64,000 bases of DNA, taken from Candidatus Melainabacteria bacterium. Its GTDB lineage: Bacteria > Cyanobacteriota > Vampirovibrionia > Obscuribacterales > Obscuribacteraceae. Of this stretch, positions 43,401-50,117 are shown piece by piece (position 1 is the stretch's first letter; the number at the start of each line of letters is the position of its first letter). A program made the translations under genes and the position numbers. Below the pieces are notes generated by a model that was given only the letters and a program-made list of their open reading frames with translations, did not search any database and was not told the origin of the DNA. The stretch lies in NCBI GenBank assembly GCA_016716405.1, contig JADJWK010000001.1:2046001-2110000 (forward strand). The letters run 5' to 3'.

Positions 43401-43920
43401 AGAGCTCCGGGAGAGCTCCGACGGCACCACATGTATCATCGGCGGTCTGGCCAACAGCATCGAGAAAAAGCTCACCCGCCAGAACAAGCTCCTGGGCATA
43501 GTCCATATGGAGGACCTCTCGGGAAAATGCGAAGTGGTTCTCTACAGCGATCTCCTCGAGCAGATCCCCGGCGAGGTTCTGGCGCCCCAGTCGCTGCTTC
43601 TTGTCAAAGGCAAGGTTCGCAAGTTCGAGGACAACTGGAGCGTCACCGCCAGCTCGATCAGACCAATCGGCGAGGCCAGCCTGGTGGATATATTCCTGGA
43701 GAAAGAGCAGTCTTTCTCGGATCTTCACCGTCTCAAGGACATTCTCAACTCCCACAAGGGCGAGGATCCGGTGATGATCCATTTCCCCGGGGGCAATCGC
43801 AACCAGGTGATTCTGGTGGGCTCGCAGTTCTGGGTGAATGCCAGCAATGATCTGTTAAGCGACATCAGCGCCAATTTTCCAGGCAGTCTGCGGGCTATGG
43901 CACACAAGGTCAGAATCTGA
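40474..43920 (+). CDS. dnaE: DNA polymerase III alpha subunit
   Basis: An 1148-residue replicative DNA polymerase. The N-terminal PHP domain has VPLHLHTEYSLLDGATR and ITDHGVMYGAIEL. The catalytic core includes GRGSAAGSLVAYALGIT and the acidic PDIDTDFCIERRDEII. Later come HAAGVVISD, ALYRPGPL, YQEQVMKIAQELGGYSLGQAD and FNKSHSQAYAMITYQTAYLK. A helix-hairpin-helix and an OB domain (CIIGGLANSIEKKLTRQN, MEDLSGKCEVVLYSDL) are near the C-terminus. Length fits DnaE1. The ATG has GAAGGAGAG upstream. It is a single-gene unit between a terminator and the speH leader. Confidence 0.98.
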   Translation: MSPRPYVPLHLHTEYSLLDGATRIKELVKKAKAENMPAVAITDHGVMYGAIELTKACHEMGGVKPIIGCEAYIVDGDITDRKKKQDLYHLTVLAINKTGYQNLVRLNSRAHLNGYYYKPRINKDMLAEFSDGLVVLSGCLGAELSQHLLKDHYDEARAAAAWYKEVLGDNYYIEIQDHGTPEDRKVNRQLVKISRELGIKLCATNDSHFTEKRDARAHDCLLCIQMGKMVTDANRMKFTGWEYIKNGDEMSYLFRDHLDTELIEESILSTLEIADKVEPVKLAGNPRLPKVDVPPGHTDKSYLNKLVFDGIREKLGEVTKEYEERAFTELKVIEDMDFPSYFLIVADFIRFARDNGIPVGPGRGSAAGSLVAYALGITNIDPIKYNLLFERFLNPERKSMPDIDTDFCIERRDEIIKYTAEKYGQDKVSQIITFNRMTSKAVIKDVARVLEYPFAESTKLAKMVPVVRGKPTPLKEMLSEHPEFKKIYSTDDEARQVVDLAQSLEGVNKTFGMHAAGVVISDVPLEELVPVQRNNDGTIISQFYMEDLAYVGLVKMDFLGLRNLTMIDKAVKIIRQTRGIEIDPDKIPLDDEKVFQTISNGDLSGIFQLETSSGMRQVARDMKPSNMEDISALIALYRPGPLDSGMIDKFIDCKHGKAKITYVTPELEPILEDTYGQIVYQEQVMKIAQELGGYSLGQADLLRRAMGKKKPEEMEKHREIFYKGCAERGIKAEIAEQLFDTMLQFAEYCFNKSHSQAYAMITYQTAYLKTHYPVEYMTALLSSVAGEQEKVQGYIAECQTMGINIYPPDVNISGAEFTADNGSIRFGLSAVKNVGEAAIAEIVQKRENQGNYSSIQDFLTRIDLRVVNKRALEALIKCGACLSLGITRKQALENLDDLVDRCARRQSEMASGQMSLFAMAGGEGVTLDQPLKGDGDEFKEAEMQVMEHELLGFYVTSHPLKRVANRLKFLTTHAIKELRESSDGTTCIIGGLANSIEKKLTRQNKLLGIVHMEDLSGKCEVVLYSDLLEQIPGEVLAPQSLLLVKGKVRKFEDNWSVTASSIRPIGEASLVDIFLEKEQSFSDLHRLKDILNSHKGEDPVMIHFPGGNRNQVILVGSQFWVNASNDLLSDISANFPGSLRAMAHKVRI

Positions 43921-44265
43921 AAGTAAGGATCTGACATGCGGACGATTTCATTTCGGCCCGATCGGGTAGAAAATCAACTGCGGCCTTTTTTTGCAGTTGT
44001 ATAAAACAAATCCATAAAAAAACGCCAACGGCGATTTCAAATGCTGTAGAATAACTGGTCCTCATTTTAGATACAACTAAGGAGGTTGTTAGAGACACAA
44101 TAAACGCCCAACTCCCAGGACGACTGTAGTTCGCATTGGTGTTAAGTAAGCGTTTCGTGTACCCCTCAAAACGACGAGCTTTAGCTCGCTAGAGACCGGC
44201 GTTTTGTTCTTCGTTTTACTTCACAACATCGTCTGTCTGCGACAGGCGCAAAAGGGGGAAGAAAC
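43921..44265 (+). promoter_or_regulatory. Long structured 5' leader of speH
   Basis: 345 non-coding bases rich in potential hairpins. CAACTGC/GCAGTTG is at 43975-43999. An outer stem CAAAACG (44167-44173) with CGTTTTG (44200-44206) encloses CGAGC-TTTA-GCTCG (44175-44188). CTGTC-TGC-GACAG lies near 44233. A perfect Shine-Dalgarno AAGGAGG at 44079-44085 is not followed by any usable ATG or GTG. Several poly-A and poly-T runs are present. Post-transcriptional control of SAM decarboxylase by polyamines or SAM is plausible but unproven. Confidence 0.5.
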
Positions 44266-44691
44266 ATGTTCGGACCACATCTCATCCTAGAAGCCTACGG
44301 ATGCCCACGAGAAAAACTCGCTGACTTGAACGCTCTGAGCACTATGCTCGACGCGTATCCGAAAAGGCTGGATATGACCAAGATAATGCCGCCATACGTG
44401 TTCACGTACCACGGCAGTGTCGAGGACGACTGGGGAGTGAGCGGAGTGATACTCATAGCAGAGTCTCACATCTCTATTCACACCTTTCCCGACAAAGGCT
44501 TTGCCACCCTCGATATTTTCTCTTGCAGAGAATTCGACGTCGAGGATGCCATCGATTACTTCCAGGCTCATTACGAGCCCGAGTCCTACGACAAGCACCT
44601 CCTGATGCGGGGTCGCGAATTCCCGCGCAGTCTCGGGCGTGCCCGGGCCATCGTCGAAGGCGAGCGCGAGAGAGTAGCACTCTCGGTCTAG
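44266..44691 (+). CDS. speH: S-adenosylmethionine decarboxylase proenzyme
   Basis: A 141-residue SpeH-type proenzyme that self-cleaves to form a pyruvoyl cofactor and then decarboxylates SAM to supply aminopropyl groups for spermidine. The processing site is in ILIAESHISIHTFPD: cleavage before Ser67, with His72 and the downstream Cys88 (DIFSCRE) as the known helper residues. The C-terminal 25 residues are an Arg-rich extension. The ATG at 44266 has AGGGGGAAG upstream. It follows a 345-base structured leader and converges with the PLP enzyme gene. No spermidine synthase gene is nearby. Confidence 0.96.
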   Translation: MFGPHLILEAYGCPREKLADLNALSTMLDAYPKRLDMTKIMPPYVFTYHGSVEDDWGVSGVILIAESHISIHTFPDKGFATLDIFSCREFDVEDAIDYFQAHYEPESYDKHLLMRGREFPRSLGRARAIVEGERERVALSV

Positions 44692-44703
44692 AACAGGATC
44701 TCT

Positions 44704-45561
44704 TTAGCAGGAGACCTTTTCTGAAATCAGGCTGGCGTAGAGCTCAGCATCGACATTGCCGCCGCTCACTATGACGAGGGGCCGGCTCGAGGCGAACAGC
44801 TCCGGTCGCTCCATCAGGGCGGCCAGGCTGAGGGCGCCGGTGGGCTCGACCTTCAGGTTGGCAAGCTCGAAATACATTCTCACTGCTTCTCTGAGAGTCT
44901 TCTCTTCCACCTCGACTATCCCGGCGAGGCTGTCTTTGAGGATCTCGAAGTTGAGCTTGCCCAGGCTCAGGGTGCGGGCGCCATCGGCCAGAGTAGCCGG
45001 CTCTTTCTGGTTGGCGGTCAGGCGGCCTTCGGCGAGCGAGCGGCTGGCATCGTTTCCTTCCCGCGGCTCGGCGCCCCAGAGAGCGAAATCGAGCCCGTGT
45101 CTCTCTTTCCCCCGGGCGATGCCGGCGCTCAGACCGCCGCCCCCCACCGGGCAGATCACCGTATCGAAGGAATCTTTGAACGGAAGCAGGTCTTCCACCA
45201 GGCTGGCATTGCCCTCGATCACCCTGGGATCGTCATAGGGGCTCACCACCTCCACCGCTTCCCCGGCTGCTTCCAGCTCCCCGACCACGAGATCGAGCCA
45301 TTCGCTCCGGCTTCTCCGGCTCAGGTCCGCCAGGCGAACATCGGCTCCCAGGGCTTTTGCCGCCTCGATCTTCACCTTCGCCGAGGAGTCAGGCATCACC
45401 AGGGTGCATTTTCTGTTCTCGAGCCTGCAGGCATGCGCCAGAGCCTGACCGAAATTGCCGGATGAAGTAGCGGCGAAATGCCGGCTATCAGAATTGAGCA
45501 CTACATTGAGAGCGGCTCTGAATTTGAAGCTGCCGGTCTGCTGGAAAGACTCGGCGGCCAC
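44704..45561 (-). CDS. PLP-dependent threonine/serine dehydratase-like enzyme (start unclear)
   Basis: 285 residues from a GTG at 45561. PLP motifs are ESFQQTGSFKFRAA (Schiff-base Lys), SSGNFGQALAHA and VGGGGLSAGIARG; SGGNVDAE near the C-terminus contacts the PLP ring nitrogen. The fold is that of threonine dehydratase/serine racemase. The GTG is probably not the true start: the frame continues upstream (AFIFAPARLGQALGKPVLVAA), matching the usual N-terminal strand and helix, but has no ATG, GTG or TTG before it runs into the upstream gene. GAAGGGG before an ATC codon at 45624 hints at a non-canonical start. It may have no regulatory ACT domain, so it resembles catabolic forms. Confidence 0.8.
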   Translation of the reverse strand: MAAESFQQTGSFKFRAALNVVLNSDSRHFAATSSGNFGQALAHACRLENRKCTLVMPDSSAKVKIEAAKALGADVRLADLSRRSRSEWLDLVVGELEAAGEAVEVVSPYDDPRVIEGNASLVEDLLPFKDSFDTVICPVGGGGLSAGIARGKERHGLDFALWGAEPREGNDASRSLAEGRLTANQKEPATLADGARTLSLGKLNFEILKDSLAGIVEVEEKTLREAVRMYFELANLKVEPTGALSLAALMERPELFASSRPLVIVSGGNVDAELYASLISEKVSC

Positions 45562-45662
45562 CAGGACAGGCTTGCCAAGGGCCTGTCCCAGGCGCGCAGG
45601 CGCGAATATAAATGCCGGCTTGATCTCAGCCCCTTCACTCAGGCTGGCTCTCAGACTTGTTT

Positions 45663-46850
45663 TCAGAGCTGATGCCCGGGAGTGCTGGCGGTCTGGGGGG
45701 CTTTCTTGCGAGCGAAGGGATTGAGCTTGGACATGATGGAGCCTTTTCCTGCTCTGGCTACGGCAGGCGAAGGAGCCTGTTGCTGAGCCGGGGCGGCTGC
45801 TTCGGCGACGTCTGTCTTCTCTTCGCTACCCAGCGCGGCCATGGGATCGAGGGTGGCGGTCTTGGCTGTCACCGGCTGCTCGGGAGCTGGCACCGCTGAC
45901 GGTGCCGGATCGAGGTCGTCCGCGGGCTTGCTGGCGGTCAGACCGGTGGGCTCGGTGACTTTCTCGGTTGCCGGCGCTTCTTTCTTCTTGCCGAGTCCGG
46001 GAACACGTAAAGAAAGCCCGAAAGCAGGCTTCTTCTCGCTCTTGGCTCTGGGTGGGGCGGAAGCGATCTCAGGTTTCTTCTGCTCGGAGGTCGTCAGGGC
46101 TTTGCCGTTTTTCTCCTGGGAGACTTGATAGAAAGCGCTCTGGTGTTCGCCGTCGACAGGGGTCTCTTTCTGACCGCCCAGCCCGAAAAGCCCTTTCTTG
46201 GGCTTGTTGCCCGCAACTTTGAGCTCGGCTTCGGCCAGGCGCGTGTTGCTCTTTTCCGCCGAGGCTACTTCCGGCTTTTTGTCGGAAGAATTAGTATCGG
46301 ACATTCCTTCTTTAGCTTTGCCTTCATAGATGTCGTTCAGGGCAGTGCGGTTGGGGGTGGATTTGCCGGCCCCTGGAATCAGCTCGGAGCCCATGGAGGC
46401 TACTTTTCCTCCGACAGCCTGGCTGCTGTCCACCAGTTTGCCGGAGGCGTCTTTGACACCCTGGCCGATGACGCTGGCGCCTTTAGCGATACCGCTGCCA
46501 ATCTTCTTGGTGCCGCTCACCATTCCCTGTCCTGCTGCTTTGAAAGCGTTACCGGCGCCGCCGGTGAGGTCACCCATGCTGGAGAAGGGCGAGAGCACGG
46601 TGCCGAGGATACCGCCACCGCCGGCCTCTTTCTTCTCGCCGGAGAGGTCGCCCATGGGCATGGTCACATAAGTGGATGGGGTGACCACGTTGTCAACAGT
46701 TGGGATCTCGGGTGCTTTCTTCTTAGCCGCCGGTTGCGGTGCCTGGATATGGGCATAAGGGTCGAGCACGGAGTTTGCTGAAGCCGGTCCCATCGCGCCG
46801 ACCAGCATCAGTGCCAGCGATAGCGGCAAGAACCGTTTAGTAGCGTCCAT
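45663..46850 (-). CDS. Secreted protein of unknown function, Ala/Gly/Lys-rich
   Basis: A 395-residue protein with a signal peptide (FLPLSLALMLVGAMGPASA). ATG 46850 has AAGGGGG upstream. A Gly/Ala-rich amphipathic stretch (residues about 85-140, KAAGQGMVSGTKKIGSGIAK) is followed by a long disordered Pro/Lys/Glu region with repeated LFGLGGQKE-, LRVPGLGKKKE- and LNPFARKKAP-type modules. It may be a surface or periplasmic adhesive protein. No known domain is recognised. The stop lies 101 bases before the first clear codon of the PLP enzyme, whose unexplained N-terminus overlaps this tail. Confidence 0.78.
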   Translation of the reverse strand: MDATKRFLPLSLALMLVGAMGPASANSVLDPYAHIQAPQPAAKKKAPEIPTVDNVVTPSTYVTMPMGDLSGEKKEAGGGGILGTVLSPFSSMGDLTGGAGNAFKAAGQGMVSGTKKIGSGIAKGASVIGQGVKDASGKLVDSSQAVGGKVASMGSELIPGAGKSTPNRTALNDIYEGKAKEGMSDTNSSDKKPEVASAEKSNTRLAEAELKVAGNKPKKGLFGLGGQKETPVDGEHQSAFYQVSQEKNGKALTTSEQKKPEIASAPPRAKSEKKPAFGLSLRVPGLGKKKEAPATEKVTEPTGLTASKPADDLDPAPSAVPAPEQPVTAKTATLDPMAALGSEEKTDVAEAAAPAQQQAPSPAVARAGKGSIMSKLNPFARKKAPQTASTPGHQL

Positions 46851-47103
46851 CAATCTACCCCCTTAAGCGGTGCAATGACTCTTCGGTTGTTCTGGTAATC
46901 CAAATGATCCACCGATTTTATAGCACATATCAAACGGCTGCCAGGAGCGTGTTAAGCCCGGTGAATCGGCTCAATACGCCATATTACAAGGGGATAGCCG
47001 GGTTCGGGCGCCGTCGAGGTCCAGCCTCAAATGTTTATAATCTGCCGGTCTTACCGGGTATAGTTAGATTTGTACACTTTTGCAGCCGACTGGAGCCATA
47101 TCT

Positions 47104-47244
47104 ATGCAATCGGGCTATTTCGAGACATCAGGAGTTTTGTTTGTTTCGATTGTGGTGATTCACCTGGTCATTTCGCTTTTCTTCCTGGGAGGCCGGCAGG
47201 CCTTTTTCGAGCCTTACAAAGCGCCACCGGAAGAGCAAGGTTAG
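47104..47244 (+). CDS. Small single-pass membrane protein (46 residues)
   Basis: The short frame at 47104-47244 encodes a peptide with one strong membrane helix (GVLFVSIVVIHLVISLFFLG) flanked by a polar N-terminus and a charged C-terminus ending in APPEEQG. TGGAG lies about eight bases upstream of the ATG. Composition is unlike a random frame. It lies in the divergent gap between the secreted protein and the UspA gene. No homologue is recognised; evidence is only the helix and the ribosome-binding site. Confidence 0.45.
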   Translation: MQSGYFETSGVLFVSIVVIHLVISLFFLGGRQAFFEPYKAPPEEQG

Positions 47245-47268
47245 ACCTGGCCACGAAGAGTCTCTACC

Positions 47269-47733
47269 TCAATCGTCTTCGTCCGGTTCGTCCTTGACCC
47301 GGACCACTTCCACGGAGCAGGGAGCGTGAGACATGATTGCCTCCGAGACGCTGCCCAGCAGGAACTTGGTGATTCCTTTCCGCCCGTGAGACCCGACTAC
47401 GATGAGGTCCGCCGGCCAGGACTCGGCAAGATCGAGAATCCGATCCTTGATATATCCTTCATGAATCTCCCCCTCCACGGCCTCTTCGCCGAAGCGGGCT
47501 TTGAGCTGGTCGACGGTCTCGTCCACCATGATCCGGGCGGCGTCCACCAGCTCTTTCTGAGCCTGGAGAGCCAGGGGCACATAGTTGGCGTGCCATGCCG
47601 CATACTCGGGGTGGAACGGCTCCACCACATGGACAACCCTGATCCGGGTGCCTTCCGGCCAGGGTCTTTCGATGAGCCTGTCCACCGCTACTCTGGAGAA
47701 GTGAGATCCGTCGATCGCTACTATTATGTTCAT
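47269..47733 (-). CDS. Universal stress protein, UspA family
   Basis: A 154-residue single-domain UspA protein. It begins MNIIVAIDGSHFSRVAVDRL and carries the ATP-binding loop VVGSHGRKGITKFLLGSVSEAI (the G-2x-G-9x-G-S/T pattern) followed by SHAPCSVEVVR. UspA proteins respond to growth arrest and stress, and ATP binding is expected here. A tandem two-domain paralogue is at 60852-61763. No neighbour in the same direction suggests a partner. Confidence 0.94.
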   Translation of the reverse strand: MNIIVAIDGSHFSRVAVDRLIERPWPEGTRIRVVHVVEPFHPEYAAWHANYVPLALQAQKELVDAARIMVDETVDQLKARFGEEAVEGEIHEGYIKDRILDLAESWPADLIVVGSHGRKGITKFLLGSVSEAIMSHAPCSVEVVRVKDEPDEDD

Positions 47734-47819
47734 GTCGTCTTTCTATTTTCGGTCCGGGTTCGAGACACTGAATATTCTAGCCTCCTGTTTACCCTGTGTA
47801 ATCATTGCCCGGTTCTTCA

Positions 47820-47848
47820 TTGACCGCTTGCCGACCCTGCTCTAGACT
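47820..47848 (+). promoter_or_regulatory. Probable sigma-70 promoter of the second DAHP synthase
   Basis: TTGACC (47820-47825) and TAGACT (47843-47848) are separated by 17 bases, the optimal spacing. A start site about seven bases downstream would coincide with the ATG of the leader peptide at 47855, implying a leaderless transcript. Positions are read directly; promoter function is inferred. Confidence 0.55.
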
Positions 47849-47854
47849 GCTGCT

Positions 47855-47920
47855 ATGCAAGTATTCGTAGACACCTGGCAAAACTCCTGGGGATTTAGAG
47901 GCTCACCGCCTTTGCTCTAG
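47855..47920 (+). CDS. Trp/Phe-rich leader peptide (21 residues)
   Basis: The frame ATG...TAG encodes 21 residues including Phe4, Trp8, Trp12 and Phe14 (MQVFVDTWQNSW followed by GFRG). Four aromatic residues in fourteen is far above expectation, as in classic attenuator leaders. There is no Shine-Dalgarno, but the predicted promoter would place the transcript start at this ATG. The GGCTCACC used for antitermination lies in codons 16-18 of the same frame, just after the Trp/Phe codons. A DAHP synthase gene lies 202 bases downstream. Confidence 0.6.
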   Translation: MQVFVDTWQNSWGFRGSPPLL

Positions 47921-47994
47921 CCCGTGGGCTTCATGGGTGAATTTTCCGGGTAAAACGAGGTGAGCCGCAGACAAAGGTCCTGCGGTTTTTTTTT
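47900..47994 (+). promoter_or_regulatory. Candidate aromatic amino-acid attenuator (antiterminator/terminator)
   Basis: GGCTCACC (47900-47907), inside the leader reading frame, is perfectly complementary to GGTGAGCC (47959-47966). The latter ends in the first two bases of the terminator stem CCGCAG (47965-47970), so the two structures exclude each other. A ribosome that reaches the stop would mask 47900-47907 and let the terminator form. One stalled at Trp8 would leave it free, so antitermination would follow. A weaker alternative pairing is TCACC with GGTGA at 47936-47940. Confidence 0.6.
47965..47994 (+). terminator. Intrinsic terminator before the second DAHP synthase
   Basis: CCGCAG (47965-47970) pairs with CTGCGG (47980-47985), with a nine-base loop and nine consecutive T at 47986-47994. 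Two or three further G-T/A-T pairs can extend the stem into the T-tract. It lies 128 bases upstream of the DAHP synthase start, so it can only serve as an attenuator or end a transcript from further upstream. Confidence 0.75.
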
Positions 47995-48122
47995 ACGAAT
48001 ATGATCAAGACGAATCTTTTTTATTTACTCGAATACTTCCCACCGGCCCGGGTCTCTCCGCCGGGACGTCGCTGGCGATGGTGATTTGACCGGATCCCAT
48101 TGCGCGCTCGAGGAGAAATATC

Positions 48123-48989
48123 ATGAGAAACCAGTTAGAAGTCCATCGTCGGGACGGTCAGCCCGACACGGTGGTGTCCATCGCTCCGGGCACCAATTGC
48201 GGAGGCAAGGCTCTTTTTGTAGTGGGCGGTCCCTGTGCCGTGGAGGACCAGGAGCAGATGACCTCGGTGGGCTCCGCTCTGCGGAGCGCCGGTGTCTGCG
48301 CCCTCCGGGGCGGCGTCTATAAGCCGCGATCCTCCCCTTATTCTTTCCAGGGGCTGGGTTGTGAAGGTCTTGCCGTCCTCCGCCGCACCAGGCTCGAATC
48401 CGGTCTGCCGGTGGTCACCGAGGTGATGTCGTCCCTGCAGATCGAGGAGGCCGCCTCGTCCTGCGACGTCTTTCAGGTGGGCAGCCGTAACATGCAGAAC
48501 TTCGAGCTTCTCAAAGTCCTGGCCGGGGCGGGCAAGCCGGTGCTGCTCAAGCGCGGGCTATCGGCTACCGTGGAAGAGCTGCTTCTGGCCGCCGAATATC
48601 TGCTTGCCGGCGGGAATCGCAATGTCATCCTCTGCGAGCGAGGCATACGCAGCTTCGACACCGCCACCCGCAATGTTCTCGATCTGGGAGCGGTGGTGCT
48701 TCTCAAGCAGTTGACCCATCTGCCGGTGATCGTCGATCCAAGCCATGCGGCGGGCAAGCGCGAGCTGGTGGCCTCCCTGAGCAGGGCTGCCATCGCTGCC
48801 GGTGCCGACGGCTTGATCATCGAATGCCATCCCCGTCCGGAGCAGTCTGTCTCCGATGCCAGGCAGGCGATCTCTCTGGGCGAGATGCGCCGGCTCATGG
48901 CGAGCCTGGGACCGGTGGCTGCGGCGGTGGGTCGCGAGGTCGGCTCTGTATCCGGATCTAAGCGCCTTCTTCTTCACCCTTCGGCTTGA
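48123..48989 (+). CDS. aroF: 3-deoxy-7-phosphoheptulonate synthase (DAHP synthase), catalytic domain only
   Basis: A 288-residue type I-beta DAHP synthase. Motifs match those of the longer paralogue at 9896: VVGGPCAVEDQEQ, LRGGVYKPRSSPYSFQGLG, QVGSRNMQNFELLK, LLKRGLSATVEE, VILCERGIRSFD and VDPSHAAGKRELV. Only about 30 residues precede the barrel, so the ferredoxin-like regulatory domain is missing and feedback inhibition through it is not expected. ATG 48123 has GAGGAG upstream. It is the first gene of the local aromatic cluster and lies behind the Trp/Phe leader. Its 3' end overlaps the convergent membrane-protein gene by 32 bases. Confidence 0.95.
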   Translation: MRNQLEVHRRDGQPDTVVSIAPGTNCGGKALFVVGGPCAVEDQEQMTSVGSALRSAGVCALRGGVYKPRSSPYSFQGLGCEGLAVLRRTRLESGLPVVTEVMSSLQIEEAASSCDVFQVGSRNMQNFELLKVLAGAGKPVLLKRGLSATVEELLLAAEYLLAGGNRNVILCERGIRSFDTATRNVLDLGAVVLLKQLTHLPVIVDPSHAAGKRELVASLSRAAIAAGADGLIIECHPRPEQSVSDARQAISLGEMRRLMASLGPVAAAVGREVGSVSGSKRLLLHPSA

Positions 48990-49698
48990 GAAGGGTCGCG
49001 CGCAAGAGCCCGCCGGCCCCCACCAGGGCCAGGAGCACCGCGATGCGTATGCCCACAGGCGGAACTTTGCCGAAGCCGGGGATCTGGACCATGAGAGCGA
49101 AAAGGATACTACCGGTGAAAACGACCAGGAGATTGAAGAGCCGGGGATGGCGGGCCGCCCAGTCGCTACTGGAAAGACCGGCGCGGGCGAGAATCGCGTG
49201 ACCCATGGTGCTGACCGCCACGCAGAGCCCGGCAAGGAGAATGAGTTGCAGGCAGGCCGCGATCAGATGGGCCAGGGGAATGCCTATCTCGATGAGATAA
49301 AGAATCGTAGAGAGCATCAGTCCGGTGATCAGGACCATGACCGAGACTCCCAGGCAGCGCCAGAATTTCTTTCTGGTGGCGGCTCTTGCCGAGTTGATGA
49401 AGCCCGGGAAAAAGCCCGTGCCGATGATCGAGATGAAAGCGCAGAAGAGGAAGGAAGCCGCAAACGGTTTGGGCTTGTTGGCCCAGGCGCGGAAGGTCAG
49501 CCCGGGCCGGGGTCTTTTCCTGAGCGCCTCTGCCAGAGCGGGATTATTCCTTTGGAGAATCTCCCTCGCTCTTTCCTCCAGGCGAGGCATCTCCTGGGAG
49601 CCGGCCGGCAGTGCCGGAGAGATTGCCATGGCGGCAAACAGAGTGAGACCGACAAGCATGGCTTGCCATCTTGTTTTCGCTCTGTCTTCCTTTGTCAT
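48958..49698 (-). CDS. Membrane protein, last gene of sigma/anti-sigma cassette
   Basis: A 246-residue protein. I chose ATG 49698, two bases after the anti-sigma stop. A signal-like segment (MLVGLTLFAAMAISPALPA) is followed by a short helical periplasmic region and four to five membrane helices (FLFCAFISIIGTGFFPGFI, LGVSVMVLITGLMLSTILY, LIAACLQLILLAGLCVAVS, LLVVFTGSILFALMVQI, IAVLLALVGAGGLL). No family is recognised. The position suggests it is a target or accessory of the sigma system. It overlaps the convergent DAHP synthase 3' end by 32 bases. Confidence 0.78.
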   Translation of the reverse strand: MTKEDRAKTRWQAMLVGLTLFAAMAISPALPAGSQEMPRLEERAREILQRNNPALAEALRKRPRPGLTFRAWANKPKPFAASFLFCAFISIIGTGFFPGFINSARAATRKKFWRCLGVSVMVLITGLMLSTILYLIEIGIPLAHLIAACLQLILLAGLCVAVSTMGHAILARAGLSSSDWAARHPRLFNLLVVFTGSILFALMVQIPGFGKVPPVGIRIAVLLALVGAGGLLRATLLKPKGEEEGA

Positions 49699-49700
49699 AA

Positions 49701-50111
49701 TCAGGTCGCCGACTCCCGTGCCGGTTCTTCCGCCAGGTATTTGAAGATTACCATGGCGGCCAGCCCGATCAGCCAGGATAGAATGCCCCATGTCGTTTCC
49801 CAGGTTTCTATCGAGAACAGGAAGAAAAGGAAGCCGAGCACCACGACCGCACCGGCCATGGTGCCGCTCTGCTTGCTCCGCCCCTGCCGGGTCGCTTTCA
49901 AGATGCTCTGGGTGAGCTCCTCGCTCACATCGAATTGAGGCATGGCTCTGGCCAGCTCGACAATGGCAGCGGTATCAGCCATATACGCGGCGCAGTCGCC
50001 GCAGGCGGCCAGGTGCTCCTCCTGCTCGGCGCTGGGCCGGGCATCGGGCTCCAGCTCTTCCCGGAGTCTCAGGCAGGACTCTTCGTTGCTCTTGTTCGTA
50101 TTGGTCTTCAT
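49701..50111 (-). CDS. Anti-sigma factor with zinc-finger (HC2-type) domain
   Basis: A 136-residue protein. The N-terminal region carries HLAACGDCAAYMAD, the H-x3-C-x2-C motif of zinc-binding anti-sigma domains that hold ECF sigma factors in an inactive state. Two membrane helices follow (TMAGAVVVLGFLFFLF, WGILSWLIGLAAMVIFKYL), which place the sigma-binding part in the cytoplasm. It starts six bases after the sigma gene and ends two bases before the next, so the three are one operon. Direct pairing with the adjacent sigma is inferred from this layout. Confidence 0.9.
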   Translation of the reverse strand: MKTNTNKSNEESCLRLREELEPDARPSAEQEEHLAACGDCAAYMADTAAIVELARAMPQFDVSEELTQSILKATRQGRSKQSGTMAGAVVVLGFLFFLFSIETWETTWGILSWLIGLAAMVIFKYLAEEPARESAT

Positions 50112-50117
50112 CTTGGA

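Noticed and set aside
44079..44110. A short reading frame from TTG directly after AAGGAGG in the speH leader
   Set aside because: The TTG is immediately next to the Shine-Dalgarno, leaving no spacing, and the peptide would be five residues.
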